Assembly: GCA_039817415.1 (NCBI GenBank)
Contig: JBCBVV010000091.1
Span: 1-10,474 of the forward strand
Length of the DNA stretch: 10,474 nt
Source: JALEFZ01 sp039817415
GTDB lineage: Bacteria; Bacteroidota; Bacteroidia; J057
Direction: 5' to 3'
Shown here piece after piece: positions 8,046 to 10,474 of the stretch (positions are counted from its first letter, which is position 1; each line of letters begins with the position of its first letter). The position numbers and the translations under genes were made by a program. The notes beneath the pieces are model-generated. The model was not told where the DNA came from, ran no database searches, and worked only from the letters and a program-made list of their open reading frames with translations.

Positions 8046-8205
8046 CACTATCTTGCTGATCAGTATCTACAGTGGTTTCCTCAGTCGATTGATCCTGAGC
8101 GTCTTGAGTTTCCTCGGTCTGCTGATCCTCTGATGAAACTACTGCCTCGCGGGACATTTCTGAACTAGGGTGTTCGAAAAACTGGTTTTGTGAAGAATAA
8201 TGCAT
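7978..8205 (-). CDS. Small acidic, disordered hypothetical protein
   Basis: A 75-residue ORF from the ATG at 8203-8205 to TAA at 7978-7980, dominated by E, D, Q, T and S (for example SSEDQQTEETQDAQDQSTEE) and ending in PRKEKPD. I recognise no domain, signal peptide or membrane segment, and it is probably unstructured. The frame is open further up to a TTG at 8241, but a -7-like promoter element at 8243-8250 would put the transcript start near 8236, which favours the ATG. Its last 68 bases overlap the kinase start in another frame, so either the two are translationally coupled or one of them is annotated wrongly here. GC content matches the flanking genes. Real translation is plausible but unproven. 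Confidence 0.45.
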   Translation of the reverse strand: MHYSSQNQFFEHPSSEMSREAVVSSEDQQTEETQDAQDQSTEETTVDTDQQDSDASVSKDKEGTPATAPRKEKPD

Positions 8206-8242
8206 GATTGTACGTTTAAAGAGCGATTGATAAAACGACAAT

Positions 8243-8250
8243 CAAAATTA
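8243..8250 (-). promoter_or_regulatory. Candidate Bacteroidota -7 element for the small ORF/kinase/regulator unit
   Basis: The minus strand reads TAATTTTG, an exact TAnnTTTG match. It lies about 38 bases before the ATG of the small acidic ORF and downstream of the preceding unit's terminator, which is a sensible place for the operon promoter. No clear -33 TTG is present. Confidence 0.4.
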
Positions 8251-8411
8251 GTTCAATAATTGGAATAATTATAATCCTATTTATCGTAAATTTTACAAGC
8301 CTACCCTTTCCTAGATTTACCCGCGGAGGTTAAATTTTTAAGTAAGATACTCAGAAAGCCCGATGGCATACAATACCTATTTTCATCAGGGTGATCTACT
8401 GGTTTTCCCGT

Positions 8412-8444
8412 AAAAAAATAGCCAGATACTCACGTATCTGGCTA
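8412..8444 (-). terminator. Intrinsic terminator after the lipoprotein gene
   Basis: A perfect 11-pair stem (tagccagatac at 8419-8429 with gtatctggcta at 8434-8444) has a four-base loop. On the minus strand a run of seven T follows within one base (8418-8412). It sits about 85 bases past the lipoprotein stop and closes the unit formed by the peptidase and lipoprotein genes. Confidence 0.87.
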
Positions 8445-8527
8445 ATAACCCCTGTTGATGCGGCTTATAAAAGCCCTCTACCAACAGACGCTTTGTGAAG
8501 GATTTTTACATCCTTCATCCGATATTT

Positions 8528-8974
8528 TTAGGGAATCACAGTAATTTCCTCGCTTTCTATCGTATTGCTTTCATTCCCCGCCCTGTCTGTAACATAAAGT
8601 GAAAAGCTTACCTTCTCCGAATTCGCAGCGCTGTCTACCATAATGGTAAAGGGGAGTTTGAGGTTAAACGTACCCGTGATGGGAACCTCCGCTCCATCGG
8701 GAGCCAATTGCTGAAGGCGAAATTCTTGCACCGCTCCGATTCTCAAATCAGTCAGAAAGACATTGCGAACATTGTCATCGTTGGTCCCGAGATCTCCGTC
8801 CCCATCGGTATACTTGATGAAGAAAGTAATTTCGTCCTCCCCTGCTTTAACTTGATTGGGGGTGATTTCTTCAAAGGAAATCTCTGGAATATCTGAGATG
8901 ATACCGCCCGTACTTTCTCTGCAAGAGTACAGGAATAGAAGGGAAATGAAAATGAGGGTAATTTGCCTGTTCAT
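8528..8974 (-). CDS. Hypothetical lipoprotein with an Ig-like beta-sandwich
   Basis: 148 residues. A type II signal peptide ends in the lipobox LYSC with C18 as the lipidated residue; RES follows, with one acidic residue near the cysteine, a weak resemblance to the Bacteroidota surface-export signal. The mature part is about 130 residues of alternating beta-strand pattern. It contains YTDGDGDLG (54-62 region), a motif common in small Bacteroidota lipoproteins and possibly Ca-binding, and ends in strands like FSLYVTDRAGNESN. It probably forms one Ig/FN3-like domain on the outer membrane. Function is unknown. The gene starts 53 bases after the peptidase gene stop and is followed by a terminator, so it is probably last in that operon. 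An inverted repeat lies just before its start. Confidence 0.8.
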   Translation of the reverse strand: MNRQITLIFISLLFLYSCRESTGGIISDIPEISFEEITPNQVKAGEDEITFFIKYTDGDGDLGTNDDNVRNVFLTDLRIGAVQEFRLQQLAPDGAEVPITGTFNLKLPFTIMVDSAANSEKVSFSLYVTDRAGNESNTIESEEITVIP

Positions 8975-8984
8975 AATGGATTAG

Positions 8985-9008
8985 CTTACCATAGATTAGA
9001 CTGGTAAG
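8985..9008. promoter_or_regulatory. Inverted repeat in the leader of the lipoprotein gene
   Basis: Arms cttacca (8985-8991) and tggtaag (9002-9008) are perfect seven-base complements around a ten-base spacer, ending 11 bases before the ATG. No T run follows, so it is not an ordinary terminator. It could be an RNA hairpin that affects translation or a repressor site, or it could be chance. Confidence 0.3.
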
Positions 9009-9027
9009 GTAGGAGCTGGTTTAAGAT

Positions 9028-9795
9028 CTACCTCGCTTTTTTGTCCATTTTTCTAAGCTTTTTCCTTCCTCCTCTCGTTTTGACGGATTTGGGGATGACT
9101 GCTTTACGGAATCTGGGCTTCCAATATGGATCTTCAAGAAAGTCAATTCGAACTCCCTTGCTGGAACTGGCATGGATAAATTCGGTTTTGTAGGCTGTAA
9201 CCCGATAGACCATTCCTACATGGTTGATGTATCGTCCTTTTCTGTTTTTAGAATCAAAAAACACAAGATCTCCTGGTCTGACATTTTCTTTTTTGATGGG
9301 ACGCCCACATTCTGATTGCGCAGCAGAATTTCTGGGGATATCTAATCCTGCCTTTTTGTAGGCCTTCATCATTAAAGCAGAGCAATCAATCCCTTTTCGG
9401 CTATTTCCACCATACTTGTAAGGGGTTCCCATGTAGCTTAATGCAGCATCAACGGCCAATTGCCCCATTCCTTTTTTGGTATGTTTGGCAGGTGTGTAGC
9501 TGTATTCAATGCCTGCCTCTTCTGTTTCCTGAGAAGATGTAGCTATTACCGGAGTTTTGGGTCGAATAAGCAGGTTGATTTCTTCCTCATTGGTGGCGAT
9601 TTCGACCTTGATCTTAGCGGGCTGCTGATTTTTTTGTTGGACAATAGGCTTGGTGGCCTTAGGAGTCACTTTTTGTTCCTGCGGTACAGGAAGCCTATCG
9701 GTCAGGTAGGCGTATTTTTGGATGGATGCACGTGGCGAACAAGCCTGAGTCAGTAACAGAAGAAGGGCAGAGAGGCGAATTAGGGTTTTTAGCAT
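9028..9795 (-). CDS. NlpC/P60 (C40) family peptidoglycan hydrolase, lipoprotein
   Basis: 255 residues from the ATG at 9793-9795. The frame is open 18 codons further up to a TTG, but this ATG directly begins a signal peptide (MLKTLIRLSALLLLLTQAC), probably lipidated at C19 although LTQAC is an imperfect lipobox. Residues 20-105 are a P/K/Q/T-rich, probably flexible linker. Residues about 108-235 are the papain-like domain: C138 in GIDCSAL, H192 in NHVGMVY and H208 in FIHAS form the expected Cys-His-His triad, and RPGDLVFF is the usual strand. The C-terminus is strongly basic (RGGRKKLRKMDKKAR). The family cleaves peptide stems of peptidoglycan, typically after D-Glu, in the periplasm. It lies between the repair gene (124 bases upstream) and the lipoprotein gene (53 bases downstream). 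Nothing indicates loss of activity. Confidence 0.92.
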   Translation of the reverse strand: MLKTLIRLSALLLLLTQACSPRASIQKYAYLTDRLPVPQEQKVTPKATKPIVQQKNQQPAKIKVEIATNEEEINLLIRPKTPVIATSSQETEEAGIEYSYTPAKHTKKGMGQLAVDAALSYMGTPYKYGGNSRKGIDCSALMMKAYKKAGLDIPRNSAAQSECGRPIKKENVRPGDLVFFDSKNRKGRYINHVGMVYRVTAYKTEFIHASSSKGVRIDFLEDPYWKPRFRKAVIPKSVKTRGGRKKLRKMDKKAR

Positions 9796-9814
9796 CTGTG
9801 CCAGGTAATAAGGG

Positions 9815-9830
9815 AAAAAGGTACCTTTTT
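9815..9830. promoter_or_regulatory. Perfect 16-base palindrome in the leader of the peptidase gene
   Basis: AAAAAGGTACCTTTTT is its own reverse complement and lies 20-35 bases before the chosen ATG. As RNA it would make only a six-pair A/U-rich stem, too weak for a good terminator. A symmetric DNA-binding site is possible. It also falls within 105 bases after the stop of the upstream repair gene. Confidence 0.3.
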
Positions 9831-9919
9831 GGTTTGGTAAAGGTTTCAAATTGGTGAATCTCTACCTAATCCAATTTGCGAAAGCTCTTACGTCTTCGTT
9901 TGGCATAGGACGCAATATC

Positions 9920-10267
9920 TTACAAGGCCAATTCTATGGAAGGATCCCAAAATACCTTGTCGAAATCCTGTACTTTATACTCCTTTACGGTTACCCCTTC
10001 TGCTTCCAATGCTTCTTCCATGGGGCGATCTGCAGGAAAATGATGCCTTCCAGAAAGGATTCCAAGTCTGTTGACTACCCGATGAGCGGGAACTTCATGC
10101 ATGGAGAATGATCCGTTTAGGGCATAACCTACCATTCTGGCAGACCTTTTGGCTCCTAAATAAGTAGCAATAGCCCCATATGTACTTACACGGCCATGGG
10201 GGATTAATTTCACCACTTCATAGACGTTTTGGAAAAAATCATTCTTGGGATTCGAGTGCTCGCTCAT
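9920..10267 (-). CDS. Alkyltransferase-like protein (MGMT-fold DNA-binding protein lacking the active cysteine)
   Basis: 115 residues from the ATG at 10265-10267, the size of stand-alone ATL proteins. It has the winged-helix DNA-binding fold of O6-alkylguanine-DNA alkyltransferase: HGRVSTYGAIA (25-35, with Y30 as the usual base-flipping Tyr), RSARMVGYAL (41-50, R44 as likely arginine finger) and VPAHRVVNRLG (59-69). The enzymes carry PCHR; here it is PAHR, with A61 in place of the alkyl-accepting Cys, so it cannot remove the alkyl group itself. ATL proteins bind O6-alkylguanine and hand it to nucleotide excision repair; this role is inferred. The frame is open to 10345, but the extra 26 residues are unlike the family and overlap the neighbouring gene. 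From the chosen ATG the overlap with the upstream gene is 29 bases, suggesting coupled translation. Confidence 0.9.
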   Translation of the reverse strand: MSEHSNPKNDFFQNVYEVVKLIPHGRVSTYGAIATYLGAKRSARMVGYALNGSFSMHEVPAHRVVNRLGILSGRHHFPADRPMEEALEAEGVTVKEYKVQDFDKVFWDPSIELAL

Positions 10268-10474
10268 TCCAGACTTCAGCTTTGTGAATGAGGACCATGG
10301 ATAGCCAAAACATAGGACCAACCTTGTCCACTTCAATGAATTCATTTAACAGGGAGTGGGCTAAGATAGTGATATAGCCCAAAATGACCATCATGAGTAG
10401 ATTTCTCCGACCGGGATCTCTAATCTTATGATAGGTATAATAGCCTTTCAATAACATGAACAAACACAAACCTG
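10239..10474 (-). CDS. Polytopic membrane protein, C-terminal fragment; probably O-antigen ligase family
   Basis: Only the last 77 or so codons are present; the frame is open to the window edge, so the start lies outside. Visible are a hydrophobic segment ending in MCLFMLL, a basic loop (KIRDPGRRN), a membrane segment MMVILGYITILAHSLLNEF, then EVDKVGPMFWLSMVLIH and a polar tail ESQE. The pattern of a membrane helix with H..LN.F, then D(T/V)DK...P.FW, is one I associate with the C-terminus of Bacteroidota O-antigen ligase/polymerase-type (Wzy_C) proteins, which join or polymerise surface glycans at the inner membrane. With so little sequence this family call is tentative. The end overlaps the following repair gene by 29 bases. 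Confidence 0.55.
   Translation of the reverse strand, partial: GLCLFMLLKGYYTYHKIRDPGRRNLLMMVILGYITILAHSLLNEFIEVDKVGPMFWLSMVLIHKAEVWNERALESQE

Larger units (their letters stand above)
8206..8527. other. Intergenic region with promoter candidate, terminator and extra hairpins
   Basis: About 320 bases separating two minus-strand transcription units. It contains the -7-like element at 8243-8250, the terminator at 8412-8444 and two smaller hairpins: ggctt/aagcc at 8462-8475 and tgaaggat/atccttca at 8496-8517. The part at 8251-8411 shows no ORF and nothing I can name. Confidence 0.6.

Noticed and set aside
9796..9849. Longer N-terminus of the NlpC/P60 protein starting at a TTG
   Set aside because: It would put 18 polar and aromatic residues before a complete signal peptide that already starts at an ATG.
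9851..10111. An 86-codon + strand ORF opposite the alkyltransferase-like gene
   Set aside because: The minus strand carries a clear MGMT-fold protein here; the + frame is a shadow without motifs.

Overview
The window looks like chromosomal DNA from a Bacteroidota bacterium, probably of the Cytophagales (a Cyclobacteriaceae-like genome is my best guess; this is inference). The clues are a C-terminal type IX secretion (T9SS) sorting domain on a 1360-residue exported protein, matches to the Bacteroidota -7 promoter element TAnnTTTG, start codons mostly without a Shine-Dalgarno sequence, a TPR-type sensor kinase typical of the phylum, and Bacteroidota-type lipoproteins.

Layout. The left edge (1-90, + strand) is the 3' end of a 5S rRNA gene with a strong intrinsic terminator, so an rRNA operon lies just outside the window. 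It is followed by a second, decayed copy of the 5S 3' half (109-169) with a ruined terminator. About 450 bases without a convincing gene follow, ending in a terminator hairpin at 642-678 that separates the rRNA unit from the convergent minus-strand genes. Every protein gene is on the minus strand.

Read in the direction of transcription (right to left), the first group is: the C-terminus of a polytopic membrane protein of the O-antigen ligase type (10239-10474, cut by the window edge); an alkyltransferase-like DNA repair protein overlapping its end (9920-10267); an NlpC/P60 cell-wall peptidase lipoprotein (9028-9795); and a small lipoprotein (8528-8974). A clear terminator at 8419-8444 closes this group. 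The second group starts after a -7-like promoter element at 8243-8250: a small acidic disordered ORF (7978-8205), a TPR sensor histidine kinase (5946-8045) and its NarL/LuxR response regulator (5122-5781). The last unit is a large secreted redox enzyme (699-4781) that combines a PQQ-dependent sugar dehydrogenase domain, a two-CxxCH cytochrome c region, a beta-sandwich domain, an Ig-like domain, PA14, an FN3-like domain and a T9SS signal.

How they may work together. Kinase and regulator are adjacent and almost certainly form one two-component system. Its target is not shown by the sequence; the dehydrogenase directly downstream is one candidate. The dehydrogenase probably oxidises a sugar at the cell surface and passes electrons to its own cytochrome region. 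I see no clear undescribed defence or mobile system. The most interesting points are the 5S relic, the domain fusion, the sharp drop in GC inside the kinase sensor region, and the overlapping small ORF.
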